Shown here one piece after another: positions 1 through 11,577 of a stretch of 64,000 bases of DNA. This DNA comes from Gemmatimonadota bacterium. Lineage in GTDB: Bacteria > Gemmatimonadota > Gemmatimonadetes > Longimicrobiales > Gaopeijiaceae. Where the stretch lies: contig JAJDVT010000027.1 of the NCBI GenBank assembly GCA_022826005.1, positions 34,394-98,393 on the forward strand, in the 5' to 3' direction. A program made the position numbers and the translations under genes. The notes under the pieces are model-generated. The model was not told the DNA's origin. It made no database searches and saw only the letters and a list, made by a program, of their open reading frames with translations. Positions within the stretch are counted from its first letter, which is position 1. Each line of letters begins with the position of its first letter.

Positions 1-170
1 ATGAACATCCGTTCTTCGTCGTAGCCGCTGCGCACCTCCGTTTCCTGCGCCACCAGGCGCTTGGCTTCCGAACCGGGCAGGAAATCCGCCGTCATCACGG
101 CGGCGTCCCACGCCAGCAGGGCGGTGAGGGCGAGAAGCGCCCAACCGGGATTGCGTGTTCGATTCCTCAT
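1..170 (-). CDS. Exported protein of unknown function, N-terminal fragment
   Basis: Only the first 56 codons lie in the window; the gene continues beyond its left edge. The start ATG at 170 is preceded by GGAG (177-180) at good ribosome-binding distance. The protein begins with a few basic residues (MRNRTRNPGW) followed by a hydrophobic stretch (ALLALTALLAWDAAVM), which looks like a signal peptide or a membrane anchor. After that it turns polar and charged. No family can be assigned from this fragment. It is transcribed away from the AT-rich spacer 171-240, which probably carries its promoter. Confidence 0.6.
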   Translation of the reverse strand, partial: MRNRTRNPGWALLALTALLAWDAAVMTADFLPGSEAKRLVAQETEVRSGYDEERMF

Positions 171-242
171 CTTATATCTCCAAGTATATGGGTGATATCT
201 TTTGCTATATTTTCGATTGTCGGATATATGCTATTTGATATC
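171..242. promoter_or_regulatory. AT-rich spacer with repeated TATATG / GATATC boxes
   Basis: This short spacer is strikingly AT-rich compared with its surroundings. It holds two copies of a composite box: TATATG at 185-190 followed by GATATC at 194-199, and TATATG at 225-230 followed by GATATC at 237-242. The copies are about 40-43 bp apart, close to four helical turns on the same DNA face. It lies directly upstream of the minus-strand exported protein (start 170) and downstream of the anti-sigma gene (stop at 241). It most likely holds the promoter and an operator for the former; the regulator is unknown. Confidence 0.35.
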
Positions 243-1326
243 ATAGTCCGTCCGTGACCGCGACCGCACGCAGTCTGGGCAGGGCGTTCTTGCTCTCCAT
301 GCTCTCCCGGGCCAGCTGCCATTCCACATCCGGTGCGCCGGAGCCCAGGCGGGAGATCTGGAGCATGAGCAATTCCAGATCCTCGAGCAGCTTCGGATCA
401 TCGAGCAGGGCGAGCTCCATGGGGGTCCGCGACCCCTGCAGATCGAGGTGCATGCGGGTCTCGGCGAGGAGTTCCCGGCCCCATGCGGCAAGGTCCCTCT
501 CGGTGAGGGGCGTCCGCTGGTCGGTCCGCAACGCGGTGAGCAGGGTTTCGGCCCGGCCGAAGAAGCGGAGCTGCTCGCGGTCCCTGTGGAATGTGTTCCT
601 GCTCGGAAGGCGAGCTGGTCGCACCGCGAGCGTGGCGTCGGTGAACCGCACCGCTTGCGGCTCGAACTCGGACGGGGTCACCGGGGCTTGCAGATCGACC
701 GACGCGCTGGGCACCGGCAGGATGCTCGCTGTGAGGACCGGCGGTTCCGGCTCTGCGGGCGGTACTGGTTGGGGAGGCTCCACGGCAACTGGCGATGGGC
801 CTGCCGCTTCGGTGGGAACCGTCGCGAAGATGGGATCGACCCCCACCTCACCCGGCTGCGATTCCCGCGCATCCCGGCCGAGCACCAGGCCCAGCACGAG
901 AGAAGCCGCCGCGGCGAGCGCTGCGGCCCAACCGGCCACCCTGCGCCGCGCCGGCGACCGCTGCCGCGAAGGCCACCGCCGCGTCCCAATCCGCTCGGCC
1001 GGCAACCCGGCGACCACCCCCTCGGCGCCAGCCCCGCTCGCACTCTGCCCTTCGGCCCCGGTCCCGCCCCGGCCCACCCCCACCCCCCCACCCCTCAACC
1101 CCCACGCGGCCTCGATCCGTCCCCACATCTCCTCCCGGGGCGCGCGCGGCGCCTCGTTATATCCCAGCGCGTCGACCGCCTGCCCGTCCACCGCGCGGTC
1201 AGCGGCACCCTCCCCCAGCCCAGCGTCCACCCCCCGCCACATCACCTCCACGGGCACGCGCGGCGCCTCGTTGTACCCCCACGCCTCGCGGCGCAGAAAC
1301 TCGGCGAATCTCTCGGAGTCGCTCAC
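241..1326 (-). CDS. Probable membrane-anchored anti-sigma factor
   Basis: The gene follows the ECF sigma gene with a 4-nt GTGA overlap (GTG at 1326, sigma stop at 1323-1325), so the two are translationally coupled. The 361-residue product has a polar N-terminal part, one hydrophobic transmembrane segment near residues 130-150 (AAALAAAASLVLGLVLG) and a Pro-rich, presumably periplasmic C-terminal half. The N-terminal cytoplasmic part holds two copies of a short motif, GYNEAPR followed by P-x-E-x-MW, separated by about 40 residues. Overall sequence similarity to named anti-sigma families is not evident by eye. The role is inferred from topology and from the position behind a sigma gene. A GTG nine bases further upstream is an alternative start. 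Confidence 0.7.
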   Translation of the reverse strand: MSDSERFAEFLRREAWGYNEAPRVPVEVMWRGVDAGLGEGAADRAVDGQAVDALGYNEAPRAPREEMWGRIEAAWGLRGGGVGVGRGGTGAEGQSASGAGAEGVVAGLPAERIGTRRWPSRQRSPARRRVAGWAAALAAAASLVLGLVLGRDARESQPGEVGVDPIFATVPTEAAGPSPVAVEPPQPVPPAEPEPPVLTASILPVPSASVDLQAPVTPSEFEPQAVRFTDATLAVRPARLPSRNTFHRDREQLRFFGRAETLLTALRTDQRTPLTERDLAAWGRELLAETRMHLDLQGSRTPMELALLDDPKLLEDLELLMLQISRLGSGAPDVEWQLARESMESKNALPRLRAVAVTDGL

Positions 1327-2000
1327 GACGCCCACTCCCCCGCGTGCACGGCCAGCGCTTCCCGCAACCGGCGCCGCGCCCGAAACAGCTGCGACTTCGA
1401 CGTGCCGACCTCGACCCCCAGAATGGCGCCGATCTCGGCGTGCGTGTAGCCCTCCACGTCGTGCAGGATGAACACGGTGCGGCAGCCCTCGGGAAGCGCG
1501 TCGATCGCGCGGTGAAGATCCTCACGCAGGTCGGGCTCGATCCGCCTGGACGGGTTCGCCACATGCAGGCGCTCATCGAGCTCCGTCTGCCGGTCGCGGA
1601 ACCGCTTCACCTTGCGGAGCTGGTTCAGCGACACGTTGGTCGCGATCGCCGTGATCCACGTGCCGAACTTCGCCTCGCCGCGGAAGCTGCCGATCTTCGT
1701 GAACGCCTGCACGAACGTCTCCTGCGTGAAATCCTGGGCGAGGTCGTACTCGCCCGCAAAGCGGTAGCACAGGCGGAAGATCCGGTCGACGTGCGCCTCG
1801 TACAGCGTTCGCGCGACCGTCTGATCCCCGTCCTTCAACCGCTGTACGAGTTCTGTTTCCGTCACCGAGCCGAGTCTCCGGTCACCCGCCCCTTCCGCCC
1901 TGGCCGCCGCCTCCGGTTCGATGACACCGGCAATGTGCGAATTGGTTGCATTGGGGCCGGGGCCCTCCACGCGAGCGGAATCAGCCGATGGCATCGTCAT
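1323..2000 (-). CDS. ECF-family RNA polymerase sigma factor
   Basis: The 225-residue protein has the standard ECF layout. After a ~45-residue variable N-terminus comes region 2 (LYEAHVDRIFRLCYR, then DFTQETFVQAFTKIGSFRG and FGTWITAIATNVSLNQLRK), and region 4 follows (IDALPEGCRTVFILHDVEG, then HAEIGAILGVEVGTSKSQLF), which forms the -35-binding helix-turn-helix. The start ATG at 2000 overlaps the stop of the upstream propeller gene as ATGA, and its own stop overlaps the anti-sigma start. All three are therefore one translationally coupled operon. It would direct core RNA polymerase to a small stress or envelope regulon when released by the anti-sigma factor. The target promoters cannot be named. 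Confidence 0.95.
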   Translation of the reverse strand: MTMPSADSARVEGPGPNATNSHIAGVIEPEAAARAEGAGDRRLGSVTETELVQRLKDGDQTVARTLYEAHVDRIFRLCYRFAGEYDLAQDFTQETFVQAFTKIGSFRGEAKFGTWITAIATNVSLNQLRKVKRFRDRQTELDERLHVANPSRRIEPDLREDLHRAIDALPEGCRTVFILHDVEGYTHAEIGAILGVEVGTSKSQLFRARRRLREALAVHAGEWAS

Positions 2001-3250
2001 CGCCGAATCCTCAGCCGGGTCACATAGGGTTCGCCCGCGTCGCTCTCGCCCGCGAACAGGAGGTAGTCCCCGGTCGCGTAGGCCCTGCCGGGGTTGATCC
2101 TGACCGCCTCCGGCACCGCAGCCCGCCCCAGGAAGACCCCGTCTTCGCGGAATACGTCGATGGCTGTGCCCGCGTCGACCCGCGAGGTTTCCGGAACCAC
2201 GAAGACGTGACCCGCGCCATCCACGAAGAGACCGGCAATGACCGGCTTGTTCTCCGGCAGGGCTCGCAGGTGGTCCGCCATCAACGCGGAAGCGGACGCA
2301 AGTTCGGGGTAGCGTTCAAACGTGGCCCGCACCTCGTCGCGGTCGTCCTCGTCGACCGCCGCCGGCCTGACTCCTTCCAGCGTGAACACCATGGTTGTGT
2401 CACCGGCCAGCGTGCGCCTGTAGACCCGGTACTCGCTGCTGGGTGCGAACCAGACATCGTCTCTGCAACCCAGGGCCTTCTGGAGGGTGGGTCCGAACCA
2501 GACCGGCCGCCGGCTGCCCACCGATGGCAGATCGGCCAGCTGTCGGGTGAACTCCAGGTACGGCAGCGTGTCCTGCTTCCCCCCGTCCGCCGATACCCGG
2601 ATCGGATGGTGATGGCGAAGGTCGTTGTTGTCCATGTCCTCGCTTCTCTCCACCCTCGGCAAACGCGTCCACCACTCCATGTAGCTGCCGCCCGGCGGGA
2701 TCGTGCAACGCTCCGTGAGCATGCCCGACGCCAACCGGCGGACCCTCGTACGGATGAACGTACCGTCCGGCGCGAAGATCGAATAGCGCGGCGCCAGCCC
2801 GTCCGCTACCCACAGCGTGTCCCCCTGCGCGATGGCGGGTCCCAGCGCCTCCCGGAACTCCCCCGGCCCCTGTCCCCGTCCACCGAGCGTCCGCAAGTAA
2901 CCGCCGTCGGTGTCGAAGACCTGGATCTCCTGCGACGTGCCGTCCAGGATGTAGATGTTGCCCCGGGAATCGGCCGCCACGGCGTCGACATCGCCCAGAT
3001 ACCCGTCGGGCGGCCCCCAGATCCGCAGATCCTCTTCGAGGGTCCACTCGGGAGTGGTCGTCCAGGCAGACGCGAGCGCGTTTTCGACGACGGCCTGCGC
3101 GCGCGCATCCGCCGGCACTGCGCCGGTGGCCAGAAGCGCGGCAGCGGTGATTGCGCACGGCAGGTGTCGCGCCGGTTGCGGAAGTGCGGGTCGCCGCCAT
3201 GTCGGGAAGCGGCTCCGGTTGTCGCTGGAGAGCCCGGTCAGCGTGAGCAT
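1997..3250 (-). CDS. Secreted 6-bladed beta-propeller protein
   Basis: The 417-residue protein starts with a basic stretch and a hydrophobic export segment (ITAAALLATGAVPADARA). The mature part has NHL-like blades: ADSRGNIYILDGTSQEIQVFD, GGYLRTLGGRGQGPGEF and QGDTLWVADGLAPRYSIFAPDG, with a last blade near the C-terminus (VDGAGHVFVVPE, then DVFREDGVFLGRA). The GGxGxGPGEF turn is typical of 6-bladed propeller proteins common in Gemmatimonadota and Bacteroidota. It is the first gene of the operon with the ECF sigma and anti-sigma factors (ATGA overlap), so it may be a sensor or a target of that system; this is inference. Its ligand is unknown. Confidence 0.85.
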   Translation of the reverse strand: MLTLTGLSSDNRSRFPTWRRPALPQPARHLPCAITAAALLATGAVPADARAQAVVENALASAWTTTPEWTLEEDLRIWGPPDGYLGDVDAVAADSRGNIYILDGTSQEIQVFDTDGGYLRTLGGRGQGPGEFREALGPAIAQGDTLWVADGLAPRYSIFAPDGTFIRTRVRRLASGMLTERCTIPPGGSYMEWWTRLPRVERSEDMDNNDLRHHHPIRVSADGGKQDTLPYLEFTRQLADLPSVGSRRPVWFGPTLQKALGCRDDVWFAPSSEYRVYRRTLAGDTTMVFTLEGVRPAAVDEDDRDEVRATFERYPELASASALMADHLRALPENKPVIAGLFVDGAGHVFVVPETSRVDAGTAIDVFREDGVFLGRAAVPEAVRINPGRAYATGDYLLFAGESDAGEPYVTRLRIRR

Positions 3251-3438
3251 TCATCGTTGGGGTTGAGTGAGCTTCCGCCGTCTGAATGACGGTGGACTAC
3301 ATCGCTGACACTAGGAAGGGCGGAAGGGTTGCCGGGTGGGTCATCCCGCACCCACCGGGCACTCTGGCAACACCCCCCGCCTCGGGGCTATCCTACCAGC
3401 GCTTTTCGCCGATCACGTCACACCCCGAACCCGCCCCC

Positions 3439-4967
3439 ATGTCCTTCCAGCCCCTCGACATCGCCGCCTTCATCGGCTTCCTTGCGATCGTCGTCGGCGT
3501 TTCCCTGTACGCCTCCCGCGGCAAGCACGACGCCGCCGACTACTTCCTCGCCGGCCGCAACCTCCCCTGGTGGCTGATCGGGTTCTCGCTGATCGCGTCC
3601 AACATTTCCACGGAGCACTTCGTGGGGATGGCGGGCCGCGGATACGACCTGGGTCTCGCGATCGCCAGCTACGAGTGGATGGCCGCGGTCACCCTCGTTC
3701 TGGTCGGGCTCTTCTTCCTGCCCCGGTTCCTGCAGGCGGGCATCTACACGATCCCGGAGTACCTCGAGTTCCGCTACGACCTGCGCACCCGCACGCTCAT
3801 GGCCGCCTCATCATGGCGGCGTACGTCTTCGTCGCGCTGGCGACCGTCCTCTACTCGGGGGCCCTCGCGCTGGAGTCGATCTTCGGGATCGACCTGAATC
3901 TGGGGATCTGGCTGATCGGGATCCTCGCCGGGGGCTACACGATCTACGGGGGGCTGAAGGCGGTGGTCTGGTCGGACCTGATCCAGGGCGTGGCGCTGCT
4001 GCTGGGCGGGGTTGTGGTGACGGTGCTGGGGTTCCGCGAGATCGGCGGGGTCGGGCCGTTCCTCGAGGTCGCCGACGGCAAGCTGCACACCGTCCTGCCG
4101 TGGAACCACCCGGAGATGCCGTGGCTGGCCGTCTTCATCGGCGGCTTGTGGATCCCCAACATCTTCTACTGGGGACTGAACCAGTTCATCACGCAACGCA
4201 CCCTTGCGGCGCGCAGCCTGGCGGACGGCCAGCGGGGGATCTTCCTGGCCGGCTTCATCAAGCTGGCGATCCCGTTCATCATCGTGTTCCCCGGGATCAT
4301 GGCGGCCGAGCTCTTTGCCGACCAGGTGACGAACCCCGACCAGGCCTACCCGGTCATGATGCGCGAACTGCTCCCCGCGGGGCTCACCGGCGCGATGTTC
4401 GCCGCGCTGTTCGGCGCCGTGATGAGCTCGCTCGACTCGATGCTCAATTCGGCCGCGACCATCTTCAGCGTCGACCTGTACAAGCGGCATCTGCGCCCGG
4501 AGGCGTCGTCGCGGCGGCTGATGACCGTGGGGCGGGTGACGACGGGCGTGCTCGTCCTGGTGGGCTGCCTGTGGGCGCCGCTGGTCGCCCGCGCCGGGAG
4601 CGTTTTCGAGTACATCCAGATGTTCTGGGGGTTCATCTCGCCCGGGATCGTTGCGGCGTTCCTCTTCGGGATCTTCGTGCCGCGGACGCCGCCGGTCGCG
4701 GCCTTCGGCGGGATGATCCTGGGGATTCCGGTCTACGGATTGCTGCTCTGGCTGCTGCCCGAGGTCGCGTTCCTGCACCACATGGCGATTACCTTTCTGG
4801 TGATCAGTGCCTTCATGGCGACCCTAACGTTACGTCAGGGTTTGGACGAACCGCGCCGGCTGCCGCGCGCGGAAGGCGGCGTGGATCTCACGCCTGCGCC
4901 GGGGGCGAAGTGGTGGGCGGGGGCGGTGATCGGGGGGGCGGCGGTGTTGTATGTGGTGTTCTGGTGA
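3439..4967 (+). CDS. SSS-family sodium/solute symporter, interrupted by one frameshift
   Basis: Read from the ATG at 3439, the protein shows the start of an SSS (sodium:solute symporter, SGLT-like) transporter: YFLAGRNLPWWLIGFSLIAS and NISTEHFVGMAGRGYDLGLA. The frame breaks at about 3805-3815 (GCCGCCTCATCATGGCGG). The continuation lies in the frame that would result from one missing base there: IMAAYVFVALATVLYSGALA, then helices down to the stop at 4967. The later part includes GAVMSSLDSMLNSAATIFS, the conserved SSS sodium-site helix. With one base restored (a C run of GCCGCCC fits) the gene would encode about 510 residues with 12-14 membrane helices, a normal length. It is either a recently inactivated gene or a sequencing/assembly error. 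The substrate, possibly a sugar, is not determined; the GH2 gene downstream makes a sugar plausible. Confidence 0.85.
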
Positions 4968-4990
4968 GAAGAGTCGCTGCCACAGAGAGT

Positions 4991-5878
4991 TCAAGCGGCG
5001 TACGATCGTGCGGCCGATTCGCTACCGTCTCCCCGCAACGCCGTTATCCGTTCACTCAGCTCGTCCAGGAACTCGGACACCGTCAGTCCGAACGCACCCG
5101 CAAATCTGGCCGCCGCCTCGACCGTGAGGCGTGCTCGCTCTTTTTCCAACCGGCGGACGTGCCTCTCGGACAGCCCCGGGATCTCGGTTTGCTTCAATTG
5201 CCGATCATTCCTCATGTCGAGGAGTGCCAGTGAGACTCTCTCCATTTCGTAACGGCGAATCTCCACCTCCGCCAGGTACATGGGATCCACGGCCTGCAGC
5301 ATCTGGGACGGACCCAAATGCACGTCGCGGCAAGGCCAGTACAAGTAGGAACCGGCCGAGTCGATCTCGAAACGACCGAACTCCTCGCGCTCAAGCCTTC
5401 CTACCTTGGGAAGCCTTCTGATGGGGAATTCCCGGACGCTCATGTCGCCAAGGACCACCACGAGTGAATCCTCAAGGACATACGCGTCGAGGATACCCTC
5501 CCACGGGGCCGGTCGCGTGAGTGCGATGACCAGACGCTTCACGACCAACGGATCCCGGGACACTCGCAGCCGCTGATCCGGCTTGTGGAGTCGGAGGGTC
5601 GAAGCGAGGCAAAGTACTGCCGGCTCCGGCACGTCCAGAACAACCAGATAGCGCGTCTCCGTGTCCACCCAGTCCGGCAGCTTGATCCGGTCCGGGTCCA
5701 TCAGCTCGCTTGCCAGACCCACGACGAGGCTAGCCTCTGCGTCAGTTGGTGCGGAACGCGACAGCTGATTCGCCAGAGAGCGAAAACCGGCGTCCGGCAA
5801 GCAATCTTCCACCGCCCCAAAGAAGAGAATATGGCTGAATGGCCTTGGGTCACTCATCGGCCTTGGACTCCGCTCCAT
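4991..5878 (-). CDS. DUF2442 protein with C-terminal helix-turn-helix
   Basis: The 295-residue cytoplasmic protein has an N-terminal half of unknown fold. Around residues 150-200 is a DUF2442-like segment (VREFPIRRLPKVGRL, EEFGRFEIDSAGSYLYWP, RDVHLG). The C-terminal 80 residues form an HTH: KQTEIPGLSERHVRRLEKER followed by LTVEAAARFAGAFGLTVSEF. DUF2442 regions are often paired with Cro-like HTH modules and with toxin-antitoxin loci. The start ATG at 5878 has AAGGA about 7 nt upstream. The N-terminal ~140 residues are an extra module compared with the small DUF2442 proteins. A DNA-binding regulator is the likely role; target unknown. It converges with the symporter gene. Confidence 0.75.
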   Translation of the reverse strand: MERSPRPMSDPRPFSHILFFGAVEDCLPDAGFRSLANQLSRSAPTDAEASLVVGLASELMDPDRIKLPDWVDTETRYLVVLDVPEPAVLCLASTLRLHKPDQRLRVSRDPLVVKRLVIALTRPAPWEGILDAYVLEDSLVVVLGDMSVREFPIRRLPKVGRLEREEFGRFEIDSAGSYLYWPCRDVHLGPSQMLQAVDPMYLAEVEIRRYEMERVSLALLDMRNDRQLKQTEIPGLSERHVRRLEKERARLTVEAAARFAGAFGLTVSEFLDELSERITALRGDGSESAARSYAA

Positions 5879-5901
5879 TTGTTTCCTTGGCTCCCTCTGG
5901 T

Positions 5902-5927
5902 GTTACCGGACATGCTTCAATGGTAAC
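5902..5927. promoter_or_regulatory. Inverted repeat upstream of the DUF2442-HTH gene
   Basis: GTTACC at 5902-5907 and GGTAAC at 5922-5927 form perfect 6-bp arms around a 14-bp centre. The site is 24-49 bp upstream of the minus-strand HTH gene start, in the position expected for an operator. Autoregulation by the HTH protein is a reasonable but unproven reading; six-base arms can occur by chance. Confidence 0.3.
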
Positions 5928-6066
5928 TTATCGTTAGTGTCCGGTCAAAGCATTAGGCCGATGCCCGATCCGGCAGTATCTTCGATGGCCGAACCGATCT
6001 GATCGGCATCGTCGACGGGCAGGTGGTCTGGCCTGGGACGTTGCCTCTGGCGCGAACCCGGGGTGA

Positions 6067-9906
<3,840 letters not shown>

Positions 9907-9956
9907 CGTCGGGGCCCCTGCCGGCTCAGGGTGCAACCTATCAAGGAGACCGATTC

Positions 9957-10487
9957 ATGAGACGACTCGCCACAGCCCTGCTGCCCCCCCTCGCTCTCGC
10001 TGCATGCACGTACGGGGATCCCCCCTCTGAACCGGCCGTCGCCACATCGGAATCGGCCCACATGCCCACCGACGCCGACCACGCGGCCATCCTGGCCACC
10101 GTCCAGTCCCTCTTCGACGCGCTCGCATCGGGCGACGGCCAGGTTCTGCGCGACATCATGCACCCGAACGTCGTCATGCACTCCGTGGAGCGCGCAGCCG
10201 ACGGCACCCGGTCCAGCTCGACCTCGACCCTGGATCAGCTGGTGGCGCGCGTGGAAGGCAGCGAAGCCGTCCTGACCGAACGCATGTGGGACCCAGAGGT
10301 ACGCGTCAGCGGCGACCTCGCCATGGTCTGGACGCCATATGACTTCTACGTCGGCGACGAGTTCAGCCACTGCGGCGCCGATGCGTTCGTGCTCGCACGG
10401 TCCGGAGAGTCGTGGACGGTCGTGGCGCTCTCCTGGACCCGGCTACAGCCCCCGGAGTGCCAGTTGCACCCGGACGGGCCGCCCTAA
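9957..10487 (+). CDS. SnoaL-like (NTF2-fold) lipoprotein
   Basis: The start ATG at 9957 is preceded by AAGGAG (9942-9947). The 176-residue protein opens with a lipoprotein signal peptide (LLPPLALAAC, lipobox LAAC). The mature part matches the SnoaL-like/NTF2 pattern: DHAAILATVQSLFDALASGD, LRDIMHPNVVMHS, then MVWTPYDFYVGDEFSHCGAD and WTVVALSWTR. Members bind small molecules and some are isomerases; many are of unknown role, and no catalytic assignment is possible here. It lies about 50 bp behind the GH2 gene and may be cotranscribed. Its 3' end overlaps the convergent thioesterase gene by 4 nt. Confidence 0.85.
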   Translation: MRRLATALLPPLALAACTYGDPPSEPAVATSESAHMPTDADHAAILATVQSLFDALASGDGQVLRDIMHPNVVMHSVERAADGTRSSSTSTLDQLVARVEGSEAVLTERMWDPEVRVSGDLAMVWTPYDFYVGDEFSHCGADAFVLARSGESWTVVALSWTRLQPPECQLHPDGPP

Positions 10488-11038
10488 CCCCCCACCACCC
10501 CCGCGAACTCCCCCTCGTCGATCACCACGAAGGTGGCGTTCGCGATGGCCACCATCTCCCCGTCCGACGCCCGCTTGGCGATCCCCTCCATCTCCACCAG
10601 CTTCCGCTTCCTCGCCGTCTGGCGCCCCACCAGCTCCAGCTTCTCCCCCTCCCGGGCAGGTGTACGGTAGCGGATCTCGCACTTCGCGGTGTAGGCGCGG
10701 GCGCCGCGCAGGTACAGCCAGTTGGCCATGACATCGTCGAGCGCGCTGTAGAGCATCCCTCCATGAATCACGCCCGGATAGCCCTCGTGGTTTTCTCCCG
10801 GCGTGAACTCGGAGACGCAGACCCCGTCCTCCAGCCGGAACGTCAGATGCAGCCCGATGGGGTTGTCCGGTCCGCAGACGAAGCACTTGTTGGCGGCGAC
10901 ACCGCGCTCCGGGGGATTGACGCCTCGCCTGCTTTCAGCGGAGGCTCTGCCGGATACGCCCACCTCGATTGCGCCGTCACCACCACCGGCCGGAGTCCTT
11001 CCGGCTTTTTCGCGCTCTCCCGTCACTCGCTCTCCCAA
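10484..11038 (-). CDS. PaaI-like hotdog-fold thioesterase
   Basis: The 184-residue protein has a ~45-residue low-complexity N-terminal extension and then a hotdog domain. The domain begins NKCFVCGPDNPIGLHLTF, an N-terminal signature seen in many PaaI/YbgC-like thioesterases. It continues with EGYPGVIHGGMLYSALDDVM, containing the conserved HGG of the family, and ends AKCEIRYRTPAREGEKL and so on. It would hydrolyse acyl-CoA or a similar thioester in the cytoplasm; substrate unknown. It is the last gene of a minus-strand operon whose upstream member overlaps it by 16 nt. A start further inside the frame, closer to NKCFVCG, is possible. Confidence 0.85.
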   Translation of the reverse strand: MGERVTGEREKAGRTPAGGGDGAIEVGVSGRASAESRRGVNPPERGVAANKCFVCGPDNPIGLHLTFRLEDGVCVSEFTPGENHEGYPGVIHGGMLYSALDDVMANWLYLRGARAYTAKCEIRYRTPAREGEKLELVGRQTARKRKLVEMEGIAKRASDGEMVAIANATFVVIDEGEFAGVVGG

Positions 11039-11577
11039 TACTCGTCGATGATCTCGTCTTCCGATGCGCTATGGAAGGTAACGGTGGCCCAGTCGGCGTC
11101 GGCCCCGGCCTCCGGATAGTGCCACATGCCGGCCGGCACGATGTCCCAGCAGCGCTCGATGGGGATTGCCTGAAGTTCGCCGCGGTCAGGGCTGTCAATC
11201 GTCCTGGCCGCAAGGTTCCGGGGACCGCGCCGAGTGTCCCCTTCCCCGGCAACTGCAGCGTGGATCCGACCCCACCCACGATACGAGACCAGCCGCTGCA
11301 CGCTGTTGTGGTGCACCTCCGGCACGGCCATCCGGCTCCCGCGGCGAAGCAAAAAGGCCCGGCACAATCGCACCTTTTTCGCCAATGCCGGTGCCAACCC
11401 GTCTGTAAACAGTGCAATGGGAATCACGCGCGCGGCGTGTGGCGGTTCGGCCCGCTCACGCAACTCCTCGGCAAGCACCTCGAAGGCCACGTCCAGCGTC
11501 GCTCGAACCTCCGGGCCGCCGAACACCCGCTGGTGCAACTCCCGTAGGAGCGGCAACGAACCGGTGTCAGGCCTCAC
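11023..11577 (-). CDS. Hypothetical protein in uracil-DNA glycosylase operon
   Basis: The 184-residue product is not recognised. I chose the GTG at 11577 because it overlaps the end of the glycosylase gene and the ORF upstream of it is only the antisense image of that gene in another frame. The protein looks globular and soluble: LPLLRELHQRVFGGPEVRAT, VAFEVLAEELRERAEPPHAA, then a His/Trp-rich middle and an acidic end (SEDEIIDEYWESE). A WDIVPAGMWHYPEAG segment near the C-terminus may be a conserved core. Tight overlaps on both sides place it in one operon with UdgB and the thioesterase. No function is inferred. Confidence 0.7.
   Translation of the reverse strand: MRPDTGSLPLLRELHQRVFGGPEVRATLDVAFEVLAEELRERAEPPHAARVIPIALFTDGLAPALAKKVRLCRAFLLRRGSRMAVPEVHHNSVQRLVSYRGWGRIHAAVAGEGDTRRGPRNLAARTIDSPDRGELQAIPIERCWDIVPAGMWHYPEAGADADWATVTFHSASEDEIIDEYWESE

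Noticed and set aside
5935..6060. TAGTGTCCGGTCAAA, similar to the ends of some insertion sequences, followed by a short coding-like stretch before the GH2 gene
   Set aside because: No transposase, no second end and no target duplication are visible; the coding-like stretch is too short to assign.
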